Notes: generated by a model from the sequence alone, not told the origin. 64,000 bases of DNA from Hippopus hippopus (GCA_946811185.2 OX328099.1:21727859-21791858); one strand, 5' to 3'; counted from the first letter of the stretch, positions 11,895 to 20,563 are shown. Made by a program: numbers and translations.

Positions 11895-13075
11895 AATCAT
11901 TTTATAAAATTATTTTATTGCAATTCTCGTTTTTATGACAAAACTGGTTGTGAAGTGAAATGTAATAAATTTTCTGTCGTCGCAACGAGTTTTGCAATAA
12001 TTGATTGCAATACTGGTTTAGACATATTGTGACTTGACCATTAACAATTTAATGTTGTTTACGGTATTTAATCGACTTTATGAAAATTTGCAAAGGTTTA
12101 AGCCTTAACAGTATTTAGCCTGAAATGTACTTATTGGTCTTTGAATTATCACTTTTTGTAACTTTGTTTAGTTCTTACACAATCAATTTAACATTAAATT
12201 GCACTCTTACTTGGTTTTGAATGGAAAACGATCGAATATGACATATAAAATCATTTTATTGCAATTCTCGTTTTTATTGCAAAACTGGTTGTGAAGTGAA
12301 ATGTAATAAAGTTTCTGTCATCGCAACGGGTTTTGCAATAATTTATTGCAATACTGGTTTTAGACATATTGTTTCTTAAAGAGTCAAAATTCAATGTTGT
12401 TTACGGTATTTTATCGACTTTATGAAAGTTTTCAAAAATCTAAGCCTTAATAGTGTTTAGCCTGAAATGTTCTTATTGGTCTTTGAATTTTCACATTCTG
12501 TAACTTTATTTAGGTCTTACATAATCCAGTTTAACATTAGATTGCACTCTTACTTGGTTTTGATTGGAAAATGATCGAATATGATATATATAATCACTTT
12601 ATTTCAATTCTCGTTTTAATTGCAAAACTGGTTGTGAAGTGAAATGTAATAAATTTTCTGTCATTGCAACAAGTTTTGCAATAATTTATTGCAGTACTGA
12701 TTTAGACATATTGTGATTTGACCATTGACAATTTAATGTTGTATACGGTATTCAATCGACTATATAAATGTTTTCAAAGATATAAGCCTTAACAGTGTTT
12801 AACCTGAAATGCTGTTATTGGTCCTTGAATTTTCACTTTCTGTAACTTTATTTATGTCTAACATAATCCAATTTAACATTAAATTCCACACAAACTTGGT
12901 TTGAATGGAGAACGATCGAATATGACATATAAAATCATTTTATTGCAATTCTTGTTTTTATTGCAAAACTGGTTGTGAAGTGAAATGTAATAAATTTTCT
13001 GTCATCGCAACGAGTTTTGCAATAATTTATTGCAATTCTTGTTTTTATTGCAAAACTGGTTGCTACAGAGCTTTC
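11895..13075 (+). repeat. Tandem array, ~345-bp unit, about 3.4 copies
   Basis: The phrase AAAATCATTTTATTGCAATTC recurs at about 11898, 12246, 12590 (diverged) and 12931. Each is followed by 'ttttattgcaaaactggttgtgaagtgaaatgtaataaa..tttctgtc' and, further along, 'aatgttgtttacggtatttaatcgacttta'. The last unit is truncated. Units are clearly diverged, so this is an old local satellite. Confidence 0.8.
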
Positions 13076-13787
13076 CAAAATGCCTCTCCTCTATCTACAT
13101 GTAGATATCTGAAACAAACCTTTCTAGCCTCAATAACAAAGGTGATTCAAACTATCTATTAACTCTAAATAGAAAATTGTCAACACAAGTGTGAAGAATT
13201 TTTTGATAACTGTGTACAGCTTCATTGACAACTATAGATATTCGTATCCCCGTATGGAATAAATTTTCATTTCTTTTTTAAATAAGTCTAGGATGGACTC
13301 ACTTATAACGTTGATATCTGATGTAATTCTAATAAAAATCCTGACCAAGCTGAGTTGATATTTAAATGCCTATTTCTTCTATTTGTTTGACTCTTTACAA
13401 AATAATCCTGACCTACAATCCCTTGTGAAAAAAGACTTTTGAAAACATTGTGGGAAAAGGAGAAAATGCTGGACTTTTGAAAACATCATGAGAAAAGGAG
13501 GAAAAAAAATGAAAATGTGCTATGTACATGTAAGTCATGCTAGATCGTTGCGATATTCAAATGATAAGTCCGCTGAACGGAAACTTTCACGATCAGCAAA
13601 GTATCACTTGTTTAGTTTGCAGGCTTTATCTCCTGAATATAACACTGATAGAGCATGACAGGTATGAGTAGAAAAAAACGTGTGCATAGCAGAATAGTTC
13701 AATATTAGTTTTTTTTTTCATGAACATTGGCGAGTTCTAATTGGCTGATTTTTTTTTCATAGCTCCACGAAAAAAAATTCAGCAGTG
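13076..13787. other. Non-coding host DNA, no gene seen
   Basis: Contains a half-copy of the GTGGGAAAAGGAGAAAATGCTGG foldback family near 13448 and a second truncated one just after. Otherwise AT-rich and without features. Confidence 0.5.
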
Positions 13788-14296
13788 CCGGTGTAATGCA
13801 GAGAAATGACCCTCCCTTACAATATGACCCATGGGTCATTTCACTACGTAGAGGAATGACCCGGGTCATTATTCTACGTAGAGAAATGACCCCAGAGGGT
13901 TATTTCTCTACGTAGAATAATGACCCGGGTCATTTCTCTACGTAGTGAAATGACCCATGAAGAACCTTTGAATCAAGTTGATGTTGCTTGATCATGCCTG
14001 CTGTGCATGATAATGTTCAATTTTAATCAATTTAAAAATCAAAACATAATTTTTATTTCTCGGGAGTTTCGTTAATATTGAAACAAAACAACTAAACAAG
14101 CGACCCCTTCTGGCCATCAACTTGTTCCGAAAAGTTTCATATTACGAAAAGTTTCGAAGTATTTGATTCCCCGTAGTGAAATGACCCATGGGTCATTTCT
14201 CTACGTAGTGAAATGACCCATGGGTCATTTCTCTACGTAGTGAAATGACCCATGGGTCATTTTGTAGGGGAGGGTCATTTCTCTGCATTACACCGG
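13788..14296. mobile_element. MITE-like element built of nested palindromes
   Basis: Ends are inverted copies: CCGGTGTAATGCAGAGAAAT GACCCTCCC on the left and the complement finishing TGCATTACACCGG on the right. Inside, both subterminal regions are tandem runs of two palindromes, AATGACCCATGGGTCATT and CTCTACGTAGAG-like words, each ~15-20 bp. They flank an ordinary ~170-bp AT-rich centre (13960-14165). No ORF. Confidence 0.7.
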
Positions 14297-14934
14297 AACT
14301 ACTTTTCCAAAATTCTCTTCAATCCTTAAGTGAAGTCCCCATTCCCCACATCACTTATGTGGAACTATTAAAAGAGCAAGGGTTAGCCATACACAATATT
14401 AATCGTGTGACTTTTATTTGCATGAGGTAGCTTTCGGATCCGTATTCAACGACCATTCTTTTTAGAATTCTTGGTTTAGTTCTAAATTTAGAAAGAAAGG
14501 CAATTTCTTATTGACTAAAATCTCTGCTTCAGTAAATCAGAAACCTTATTACCTTCATATTGAGAAAAATATTTAAATCAGACTGAGAATTCTATTAACG
14601 AAGTATATCACAAATTTTTCTAACGGACAGATTTTTTTAAAAACTTTGCACATACAAAGCTCATCATGTCTCTAGGAGATTACAGTAAAAAAAAAGATGT
14701 GGGTCACCGTGCTCTTTCCTGAGAAATTTGCGTTTGAAAAAGGTGTATACAGTTCCAAAATAACTTCAGCTTATATTGGATTTAAAGCGTCTTTCTTTAA
14801 TTTAGTCAGTTAAACAGGAAAATTACAGGAAAAATATACAAATATACACCATTTTAATGAAAATTCATATATTTTTGCACAGGATATGCACAGGTGTATT
14901 GATAAGAACAAAAGCGAATACCAAACTATGTATA
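14297..14934. other. Non-coding host DNA with a dispersed repeat
   Basis: The stretch 14620-14810 (ACGGACAGATTTTTTTAAAAACT ... ggagattacagtaaa ... gggtcaccgtgct) is a diverged direct copy of 44225-44405. No gene seen. Confidence 0.5.
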
Positions 14935-15060
14935 TATCGCGGCGGCCAGTGCACCTATCCATGCTTTCCTGGTTTTTTTTTTTTTTTTCAGAATTCCGCA
15001 CAATATTCTTTGCAACCCACTGGCTGCTTTCTCACATGTCCATAGTGGAAACAATGATTT
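14935..15060 (-). mobile_element. SINE fragment, reverse orientation
   Basis: GGCGGCCAGTGCACCTATCC and CATGCTTTCCTGG, then after a T-run CCACTGGCTGCTTTCTCACA and CAATGATT. These are the reverse complement of the body of the SINE at 35353-35704. Ends are missing. Confidence 0.65.
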
Positions 15061-15322
15061 TCCTTTCGGTAAACTTGCACACAATAATTGCTGCAGAGAA
15101 CACTCCGTTAAAGAAAACTGCCTAATGCAATCTGTTCCTCTAAAAAACTTCATGGGTACTTTGAGTGGGGTATAGGTAAACGTTTCCAAGGTCTCTAATT
15201 AGATGTCTTTTCATAAGTAGTACTTGAACTAATCAATGTCAATATTCGATTCAGGTGTAAATATAACTGGGCTTTTCGCCCATATTTTGCAAGTATTTCT
15301 TTTCTATGCAAAGACTTACACA

Positions 15323-15328
15323 TGTATA
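15323..15328. repeat. 6-bp target site duplication, left of element 1
   Basis: TGTATA directly abuts the AGTAGTATAGG terminus and is repeated exactly at 30287-30292, after the other terminus. Confidence 0.9.
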
Positions 15329-15337
15329 AGTAGTATA

Positions 15338-15391
15338 GGAGGAGAGTATAGACCCCTGCCAGGCCATGGTCAGGGGTCTATACTCTCCTCC
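15338..15391. repeat. Terminal hairpin palindrome, left end of element 1
   Basis: GGAGGAGAGTATAGACCCCT G pairs perfectly over 21 bp with CAGGGGTCTATACTCTCCTCC around a 12-nt loop, starting 9 nt from the element end. The same hairpin is at 30224-30277. A possible role is recognition by integrase or replication-initiation protein (inference). Confidence 0.85.
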
Positions 15392-15604
15392 CCGAGTGCC
15401 CTACATCACCCTCCCTGGAAGAAATTTGTCCCTATTCTGCCCTCCCGAAAGAATTTGCATTTTTTATATTCCCTATTTTTACCTATTCTACCCTCCCTGA
15501 GAGGGATTTAGCATTCAAAATGGCGGCCTTGTGGGTGTTACTCTGGGGATAAAATTACCCAGGCTCTCCTCCCTGAGTGGAATTTTTCTGCAAAAAAGTG
15601 AAAG

Positions 15605-16210
15605 TTAAGGGAAAGTAAAGGGTAAGCCTGATCACTGAGTTGGACTTAGTTTTTTTTTACCCATATGCTAAGGGTAAGCCTGAACACTGAGTTGGACTTA
15701 GTTTTTTCACCCTATGATTGATTTTCTCTCTTTCTAAAAGCCTGACCATTGAGTTGGACTTAGACTTTTTTCTTTCTAAATACCTGGACATTGAGTTGGA
15801 CTTAGTTTTTTCTTCACCTATGTATGATTTTTCTTTCTAAATGCTTTGACATTGAGTTGGACTTAGTTTTTTCACCCTATGGATGATTTTTTCTCTTTCT
15901 AAATGCCTGATCACTGAGATGGACTTAGTTTTTTTACCCTATGGATGATTTTCTCTCTTTCTAAAAGCCTGACCATTGAGTTGGACTTAGACTTTTTTCT
16001 GCATCTCTATGAATGATTTCTCTTTTCTAAAAGGAAATTTATCCTATATCACTGAGTTGGTCTTAGCTTTTTTTCCCCTATGAATGATTTTCTCTCTTTC
16101 TAAAAGGTTGACCATTGAGTTGGACTTAGTCTTTTTTCCGCAATTATGAATGATTTTTTTCTTTCTAAAAGACTGAGCACTGGGTTGGACTTAGTCTTTT
16201 TTCTGAGTTT
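15605..16210 (-). repeat. Subterminal tandem repeats (~60-66 bp, about 10 units)
   Basis: Each unit contains (G)AGTTGGACTTAG followed by a T-rich run, CCCTATGAATGATTTTCTCT and TTTCTAAAAGCCTGA. About ten copies lie between 15640 and 16190. They are mirrored at 29405-30010 in the right arm and related arrays exist in element 2. No coding role is apparent; protein-binding iterons are a plausible guess. Confidence 0.75.
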
Positions 16211-16326
16211 TTTTACTCTTTGCAGTATAACTCTCTGGAGTATAACTCTTTTGGAGCGCATCTCTTCTAAAAGAAGTTTGACAATTTGAAGAAATGACAA
16301 TTTTGAAGAAAGATAGAACTTTCGTG

Positions 16327-16690
16327 GTAGATGGTTAGTCCTGAAAAGGACTGTTGGGTTAGCTCTGAAAAGAGCTGTGACAATTTGAAGAAATGACAAC
16401 TTGAAGATAGAACTTTCGTCTGATAGCTTGAAGGTAGAACTTTCGTCTGACATCTTGAAGATAGAACTTTCGTGGTAGATGGTTAGTCCTGAAAAGGACT
16501 GTTGGGTTAGCTCTGAAAAGAGCTGTGACAATTTGAAGAAATGACAACTTGAAGATAGAACTTTCGTCTGATAGCTTGAAGGTAGAACTTTCGTCTGACA
16601 TCTTGAAGATAGAACTTTCGTGGTAGATGGTTAGTCCTGAAAAGGACTGTTGGGTTAGCTCTGAAAAGAGCTGTGACAATTTGAAGAAAT
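16327..16690 (-). repeat. Array of paired histone-type hairpins, left arm of element 1
   Basis: A ~148-bp unit is repeated three times. On the minus strand each unit holds AGCTCTTTTCAGAGCT (16361-16376 in the first), 8 nt, then AGTCCTTTTCAGGACT (16337-16352), and then several GACGAAAGTTCTATCTTC/GACGAAAGTTCTACCTTC words. Stem changes are compensated (CT/AG versus CC/GG), so the 6-bp stem and TTTC loop are kept. Confidence 0.8.
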
Positions 16691-16832
16691 GACAACTTGA
16701 AGATAGAACTTTCGTCTGATAGCTTGAAGGTAGAACTTTCGTCTGACAATTTGAAGAAATGACAATTTGAAGAAAAGATAGAACTTACGTCTGACAATTT
16801 GAAGAAAGGTAGAACTTTCGTGGTAGATGGTT

Positions 16833-16848
16833 AGCCCTGAAAAGGGCT
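16833..16848 (-). terminator. Histone-like 3' stem-loop after the left CPxC gene
   Basis: Minus strand AGCCCT-TTTC-AGGGCT, followed by AACCA and, ten-odd nt later, CACGAAAGTTCT. It lies 45 bp beyond the stop of the gene at 16893-17126. Layout matches the histone mRNA stem-loop plus downstream element. Confidence 0.7.
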
Positions 16849-16892
16849 GTTGGGGTGTCCCTAAAAGGGACCTGGTTTTGGAGGTTGTGTTT

Positions 16893-17126
16893 TTAAGCAC
16901 AACCTCCAACCTTCCTGCACGCCGGACAGCTACTCGCAGCCCGCCTCCTTATCCTTTTTAGCTCCTGAGCATCTAAGTTGTATTGAAGTGAGAACGGTGG
17001 CTCGTTGTCACTATCCCAGCACTCGGTCTGGGGCACGCTGAACTCCTTCTTCTCCTTTTTCTTCTTTTCTTTTGACGATAGCTGGGCAAGCTCCCAGAAA
17101 TCCATATCTCGAAGTGCGCATTCCAT
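16893..17126 (-). CDS. 77-aa TIR-encoded protein with C-terminal CPxC motif (left copy)
   Basis: Not a family I recognise. The N-terminus (MECALRDMDFWELAQL) could form an amphipathic helix. A Lys/Glu-rich stretch follows (about residues 18-28), then an acidic patch (TECWDSDNEPPFSL), a basic helix (ELKRIRRRAA) and a cysteine-rich end, SSCPACRKVGGCA, that may bind zinc. The start is the first ATG after a TATA box 50 bp upstream. The identical gene is present in the right arm (28488-28721), and 75-aa homologues occur twice in element 2, so it is conserved and probably real. The stop codon lies in the loop of a 10-bp hairpin (GGAGGTTGTG/CACAACCTCC). Its C-terminal CPxC...GxC pattern resembles the end of the 88-aa protein. 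Confidence 0.8.
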   Translation of the reverse strand: MECALRDMDFWELAQLSSKEKKKKEKKEFSVPQTECWDSDNEPPFSLQYNLDAQELKRIRRRAASSCPACRKVGGCA

Positions 17127-17169
17127 TTTGTTGTACGTCGGAGAGATGAATGATGTGCGGGAAAATAAC

Positions 17170-17345
17170 GCTGGGTTTTATAGCTTTACAGGAGGATTGA
17201 ACTAGTTGACCCATGACGTCATTTTCTCCTATGTTTTTCCCGCGTCGGCGTTTCATGCTGTTTTGGCTCCAAATTAATGTTATCCAATCAGATTCACCGT
17301 TGTTTTTCTAATACTAAATGTTTTATTTTTGACCAATCCGCGGTT
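17170..17345 (-). promoter_or_regulatory. S-phase-type promoter cassette (CCAAT / E2F-like / CRE / TATA)
   Basis: Read on the minus strand: ATTGG boxes (inverted CCAAT, one at 17284-17288), GCGGGAAA (17236-17243, the TTTCCCGC E2F consensus), TGACGTCA (17214-17221) and CTATAAAA (17176-17183), then the ATG at 17126. The same block precedes the 104-aa and zinc-ribbon genes and the copies in element 2. Confidence 0.75.
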
Positions 17346-17458
17346 TTGTTACATTTTCTTGTTCGGGTTAGAAAAACTAGAGTTTAACTAACCTATGACT
17401 TTTTGATTATGAGTCTTCTGACAAAAATGAAAAGAAAAGATGTTTGTTTAAGATAGCT

Positions 17459-17474
17459 AGCCCTGAAAAGGGTT
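17459..17474 (-). terminator. Histone-like stem-loop after the 46-aa gene
   Basis: Minus strand AACCCT-TTTC-AGGGCT then AGCTATCTTAAATAAACATC. The outer two pairs are weaker (AA/CT) than in the other copies, and the usual CACGAAAG is not obvious. It is 26 bp beyond the stop. Confidence 0.5.
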
Positions 17475-17499
17475 GCTTTTTTGTGCAGAATGCACTTTT

Positions 17500-17640
17500 T
17501 TATCCCCCTCTCTTTCTTTTGAATGATTCCATTTTATCTAGCATTTGCATCAGATGCTCAATTTCATGTCTGATATATCTGAAACGTTCTCTTTCTTCTA
17601 ACCAGAAGAGCAATGAGAGAAAAAGTGTTAATCCAAACAT
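17500..17640 (-). CDS. 46-aa hydrophobic/helical peptide
   Basis: The ORF starts MFGLTLFLSLLFWLEERERF and ends in KRKRGG. Residues 2-14 are hydrophobic and could form a short membrane anchor. The rest is a charged helix with heptad-like spacing (IRHEIEHLMQMLDKM) and a basic tail. The homologue in element 2 (59906-60046) has the same length and differs at only a few residues (for example L/F and S/L changes), which argues for a real gene despite its size. It lies in the part of the left arm that has no counterpart in the right arm, between two repeat arrays. Function unknown. Confidence 0.65.
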   Translation of the reverse strand: MFGLTLFLSLLFWLEERERFRYIRHEIEHLMQMLDKMESFKRKRGG

Positions 17641-17728
17641 TGTGCGATACTGGTTCAGGTTTTATGAAAAGTTAATGGTAAATGAGAAAAATAATCAAGA
17701 GTTTAGTGTTTTATATGTGTAATGGATC

Positions 17729-18050
17729 ACTTTTTAGTTTTTTCATCCTATGAATGATTTTTCTCTCTAAATGGAATTTGTCCCTATATCGCTGAGTTGA
17801 ACTTAGTTTTTTTTCTGCATCTCTATGAATGATTTCTCTTTTCTAAAAGGAATTTATCCTATATCACTGAGTTGGAGTTAGACTTTTTTTTTACCCTATG
17901 AATGAATTTTCTTTCTAAAAGCCTGACCATTGTGTTGGACTTAGTCTTTTTTGCATCTATGAATGATTTTCTCTCTTTCTAAATGCCTGATCACTGAGTT
18001 GGACTTAGCTTTTTTCATTCTATAAATGAATACTCTTTTCTATGAATGAT
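17729..18050 (-). repeat. Second array of GAGTTGGACTTAG tandem repeats
   Basis: About five diverged 60-70 bp units of the subterminal repeat family (TGAGTTGGACTTAG, CTATGAATGATTTTCTCT) lie between the 46-aa and 104-aa genes. The same arrangement recurs in element 2 at 59455-59815. Confidence 0.7.
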
Positions 18051-18178
18051 TCTTACTCTTTGGAGTGTAACTCTTTGGAGTGTAACTCTTTGGAGTGTAA
18101 CTCTTCTAAAAGAAAGAAGTTTGACAATTTGAATAAATGACAATTTGAAGAAAGATAGATCTTTCGTGGTAGATGGTT

Positions 18179-18194
18179 CGCCCTGAAAAGGGCT
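18179..18194 (-). terminator. Histone-like stem-loop after the 104-aa gene
   Basis: Minus strand AGCCCT-TTTC-AGGGCG, then AACCATCTACCACGAAAGATC. The outermost pair is lost here but is present in element 2 (59311-59326). It is about 35 bp beyond the stop. Confidence 0.65.
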
Positions 18195-18228
18195 GTTTTT
18201 TGAGAAGGGCTGATTTTTTTGAAAATAT

Positions 18229-18543
18229 TTATTCAGTATCAGCATCAGTCGATTCGCTGTCTGACTCACTCCTTTCAGCGGCGATTTGCGCGCGGAAAAG
18301 GCGGTCTACCTCCTCTGTTTTTGAAATAACATACTGAAAATACATTTCAAGCATGCCCTCAATAATGAGTTCCTTCATCCGAAGGTTATAACAGAACACC
18401 CTGTTATTAGCAAGCTCAGCCCTCTCGTATCGTCTTCTCACTCCAACCAAGCGTTGTTTAAGTAAAACGATTTGCCTCCTAGCTCTTGTTAACTTTCGCT
18501 CGGCATCCATCCATGTGACGAGGAGTGATGGTCTTGAAGCCAT
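18229..18543 (-). CDS. 104-aa basic coiled-coil protein with acidic Ser-rich tail
   Basis: Not recognised. The N-terminal half is a strongly basic predicted helix (WMDAERKLTRARRQIVLLKQ through RRRYERAEL). The middle (FCYNLRMKELIIEGMLEMYF) looks like a second helix. The end is SESDSESTDADTE, a run of likely CK2-type sites. Element 2 has an intact homologue of the same length (58963-59277) with very high identity. It is preceded by a CRE/E2F/TATA cassette (TATA at 18581-18587) and followed by a histone-like stem-loop. The basic helix suggests nucleic-acid or protein binding; this is inference. Confidence 0.8.
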   Translation of the reverse strand: MASRPSLLVTWMDAERKLTRARRQIVLLKQRLVGVRRRYERAELANNRVFCYNLRMKELIIEGMLEMYFQYVISKTEEVDRLFRAQIAAERSESDSESTDADTE

Positions 18544-18574
18544 TGTGAAAATGAAATGTATGGAAAATAAATCG

Positions 18575-18760
18575 CCGAGATTTATAGTTTTTCAGACGGA
18601 TTGAACTAGTTGACCCATGACGTCATTTTCTCCTATGTTTTTCCCGCGTCGGCGTTTCATGCTGTTTTGGGTCCAAAATTAATGTTATCCAATCAGATTC
18701 ACCGTTTTATTTCTAATACTAAATGTTTTATTGTTGACCAATCCGCAGCTTTGTTGCATT
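18575..18760 (-). promoter_or_regulatory. CCAAT/E2F-like/CRE/TATA cassette for the 104-aa gene
   Basis: Minus strand: ATTGG boxes near 18685 and 18738, GCGGGAAA (18640-18647), TGACGTCA (18618-18625), CTATAAA (18581-18587), ATG at 18543. Nearly the same sequence as at 17170-17345. Confidence 0.75.
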
Positions 18761-18877
18761 TTTCTTGTTCGGGATAGAAAAAACTAGAGTTTGACTAATC
18801 TATGACTTTTTTTGATTGTGAATCTTTTGAGTTTTTGACAAATTTGAAGAAAGATAGAACTTTCGTGGTAGATGGGT

Positions 18878-18893
18878 AGCCCTGAAAAGGGCT
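18878..18893 (-). terminator. Histone-like stem-loop after the 88-aa gene
   Basis: Minus strand AGCCCT-TTTC-AGGGCT immediately followed by ACCCA and then TCTACCACGAAAGTTC. The ACCCA directly after the stem is the canonical histone sequence. It is ~35 bp beyond the ancestral stop of the gene at 18927. Confidence 0.7.
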
Positions 18894-18926
18894 GTTTTGT
18901 TTTTGGAGGCTGTGTTTTTTCCACTT

Positions 18927-19193
18927 CTAATGACAGCACCCGAAATTCGCTTGACAAATGGGGCATGCTGTAATCTTTCTCCCAAATTCGATATCAACCA
19001 AGATGATATCCGGTGTTGTCTTTAATAATAGTTAAACTAATCTTTCGCCGAGATCTTTGTATGGCTGTGTTATACGTTGTAGTTGGTTTTGTTCCTCCTC
19101 TCCTACGAGATGCGTGGTTAGTTGCAATAACTGCTGCCCGGCATTTAGATACTCTTGGAGAGCCTCACGTAGTTGATGATTTACCTCCTCCAT
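18927..19193 (-). pseudogene. 88-aa-type CPxC protein gene with one premature stop
   Basis: Starts MEEVNHQLREALQEYLNAGQ, a helical stretch, and runs in one frame to a TAG at 18927. A TAA at 19032-19034 replaces the CAA found at the same place in element 2, cutting it to 53 residues. The lost part includes the C-terminal end with CPIC..N.GCC, which resembles the end of the 77-aa protein. The intact homologue is at 58314-58580. Upstream is the second promoter type of the element (AAACGTATAAA). Function unknown. Confidence 0.7.
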
Positions 19194-19345
19194 ATTGATA
19201 TTGCTTCCGAATATTGACACTGCTTCCGAAGTGAACGTTAGCTGAGAGCCAAAGAAATGGTGAATGTATGAAAATAACGCGGGGGCTTTATACGTTTACA
19301 GAGGATTGAGATTTTTTTAAAGAGCTCGGACTTGGCAGAAAGCAC
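19194..19345 (-). promoter_or_regulatory. Class II promoter (GTAAACGTATAAA) of the 88-aa gene
   Basis: Minus strand: CTCTTTAAAAAAATCTCAAT, CTGTAAACGTATAAAG, GTTATTTTCATACATTCACC, CTCAGCTAACGTTCACTTCG, then a repeated GGAAGCAGTGTCAATATTCG before the ATG. The same string precedes the 220-aa gene and the second 88-aa-type copy. It lacks the CRE/E2F sites of the other cassette. Confidence 0.55.
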
Positions 19346-19499
19346 ATACATTTTTTTCCATGCTACGTTTCATGCTAAGATAGCAAAAAAGTTATGAGAC
19401 GATGTATGGAAAAAATGTAGACAGAACAAGTCTTTGGGGAAAAACAGAATGAAGAGCTCTATTGATTTTGAACTTTTAATTATTGAACTTTTATTTTAC

Positions 19500-19912
19500 T
19501 GAACAGAACTAAACAATGAAACATTTTTTTGCAATGCATCATAAAAAATTTTCTTGACAATGAAAAAAATTTCTTGACAATGAAAAAAATCACAATGAAA
19601 CAATTTTTTGCAAAGCATCATAAAAAATTTCTTGACAATGAAAAAAATCACAAGGAAACATTTTTTACAATACAGCATAAAAAACAATTTCTTAACAATG
19701 AAAAAAATCACACTGAAACATTTTTTACAATACAGCATAAAAAACATTTTCTTGACAATGAATTAATCACACTGAAACATTTTTTACAATACAGCATAAA
19801 AAACATTTTCTTGACAATGAATTAATCACAATGAAAAAAATCACACTGAATTATTTTTTCGCAATGAATTATTTACAATGAACTATTCTCAAAACAGTAT
19901 ATAACAAATTTT
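19500..19912 (-). repeat. AT-rich ~65-75-bp tandem repeats
   Basis: Units contain CATTGTCAAGAAA(A)T, TTTTTTATGCTGTATTGTAA, and AAATGTTTCAGTGTGATTTT. There are about five to six units between the 88-aa and 216-aa genes. A related array lies at 27190-27575 in inverted orientation, and two more in element 2. It includes AATAAA words that could serve polyadenylation. It could also be an AT-rich replication region; neither is shown. Confidence 0.6.
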
Positions 19913-20563
19913 TTACAATGCAAATTCGTAAATACCACGAGTTTCACATTTGTTTTCATATTCCGTAATGTCTTTATGCAATTGGTCATACCCCAAAAAC
20001 ATTGTATACTCACCATCCATATCGTCGAAATCTCGTAGTCCTATGAATGGAGCAACATGTCTATAAGCGTCTTTTGTTGAAAGAGCTGAATTCACTACTT
20101 CTTCTGTAACATCTCTATCAAATAGAATATACCCTGACATGGTTTCCCTTGATTCTCCGTAGGAATCATGAACAGATCCTTTTTTGTACCGTAAGTAAAA
20201 GTCAAATAGAACTGATTTCATTTTCAGAACGTTAAGAAAACTTTCTTCTGTTGTTCCTATGATAAAAAATGTCCATCGACTTGTGGATCGAAACAGTTTA
20301 CTAATAACATTGTCTTTCAAGCAGCTATTTGCTAAATGAGTCTTGACATAGAGATCAAAACCCGAATCGTCCACCATCATCGCAATAAAGTTGATTATGC
20401 CATACACTTTGTAGGACTTTTCTCCTTTTGCAACCCATTTAAACATTTTTTTGATCCAAATTTTCACACAGAAAAATTTAATGTTAAGCTGTGTTCGTTC
20501 ATCAAGCGTATGCTGTCGATCAAATTCTCCATAAATTTTTTCACGTAGTTCTATTGGTAACAT
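19913..20563 (-). CDS. 216-aa protein, unknown function
   Basis: I chose the ATG giving MLPIELREKIYGEF at 20563; the upstream extension in frame has no ATG and is not conserved in element 2. The N-terminal LPIELREKIY is reminiscent of the start of an F-box, but the rest does not support it clearly. The middle includes RSTSRWTFFIIGTTEESFL and MSGYILFDRDVTEE; the C-terminus is acidic (DFDDMDGEYTMFLGYDQLHK). Element 2 has an intact 217-aa homologue (57095-57748). It follows the polymerase gene on the same strand after ~80 bp. The last ~20 codons lie inside the diverged outer inverted repeat. No hairpin follows the stop. No capsid, integrase, protease or ATPase motif is visible. Confidence 0.8.
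   Translation of the reverse strand: MLPIELREKIYGEFDRQHTLDERTQLNIKFFCVKIWIKKMFKWVAKGEKSYKVYGIINFIAMMVDDSGFDLYVKTHLANSCLKDNVISKLFRSTSRWTFFIIGTTEESFLNVLKMKSVLFDFYLRYKKGSVHDSYGESRETMSGYILFDRDVTEEVVNSALSTKDAYRHVAPFIGLRDFDDMDGEYTMFLGYDQLHKDITEYENKCETRGIYEFAL

Larger units (their letters stand above)
15329..17471 (+). repeat. Left terminal inverted repeat of element 1
   Basis: Matches 28143-30286 in reverse complement. It is essentially identical for the first ~2 kb, then shows small differences near the inner end. It carries a terminal hairpin, subterminal tandem repeats, a hairpin array, a CPxC protein gene and its promoter. Confidence 0.9.

Noticed and set aside
11895..13075. CRISPR-like array at 11.9-13.1 kb
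   Set aside because: Units are 345 bp, contiguous and diverged, without constant repeats and unique spacers; an ordinary tandem repeat in a eukaryotic genome.
16100..16909. Long open frames (84-143 codons) through the hairpin arrays in all four arms, e.g. 16100-16909, 28705-29514, 48044-48930, 60638-61430
   Set aside because: They are repeated readings of the 148-bp array in several frames; codon content follows the repeat unit and no promoter or start context fits. The repeats explain them better than protein coding.
17444..17722. 92-codon frame on the plus strand at 17.4-17.7 kb
   Set aside because: It is opposite the conserved 46-aa gene and is not kept in element 2.
19913..20563. F-box protein assignment for the 216/217-aa protein
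   Set aside because: Only the first ~10 residues (LPIELREKIY) resemble an F-box start; the rest of the motif is not evident. Kept as unknown.
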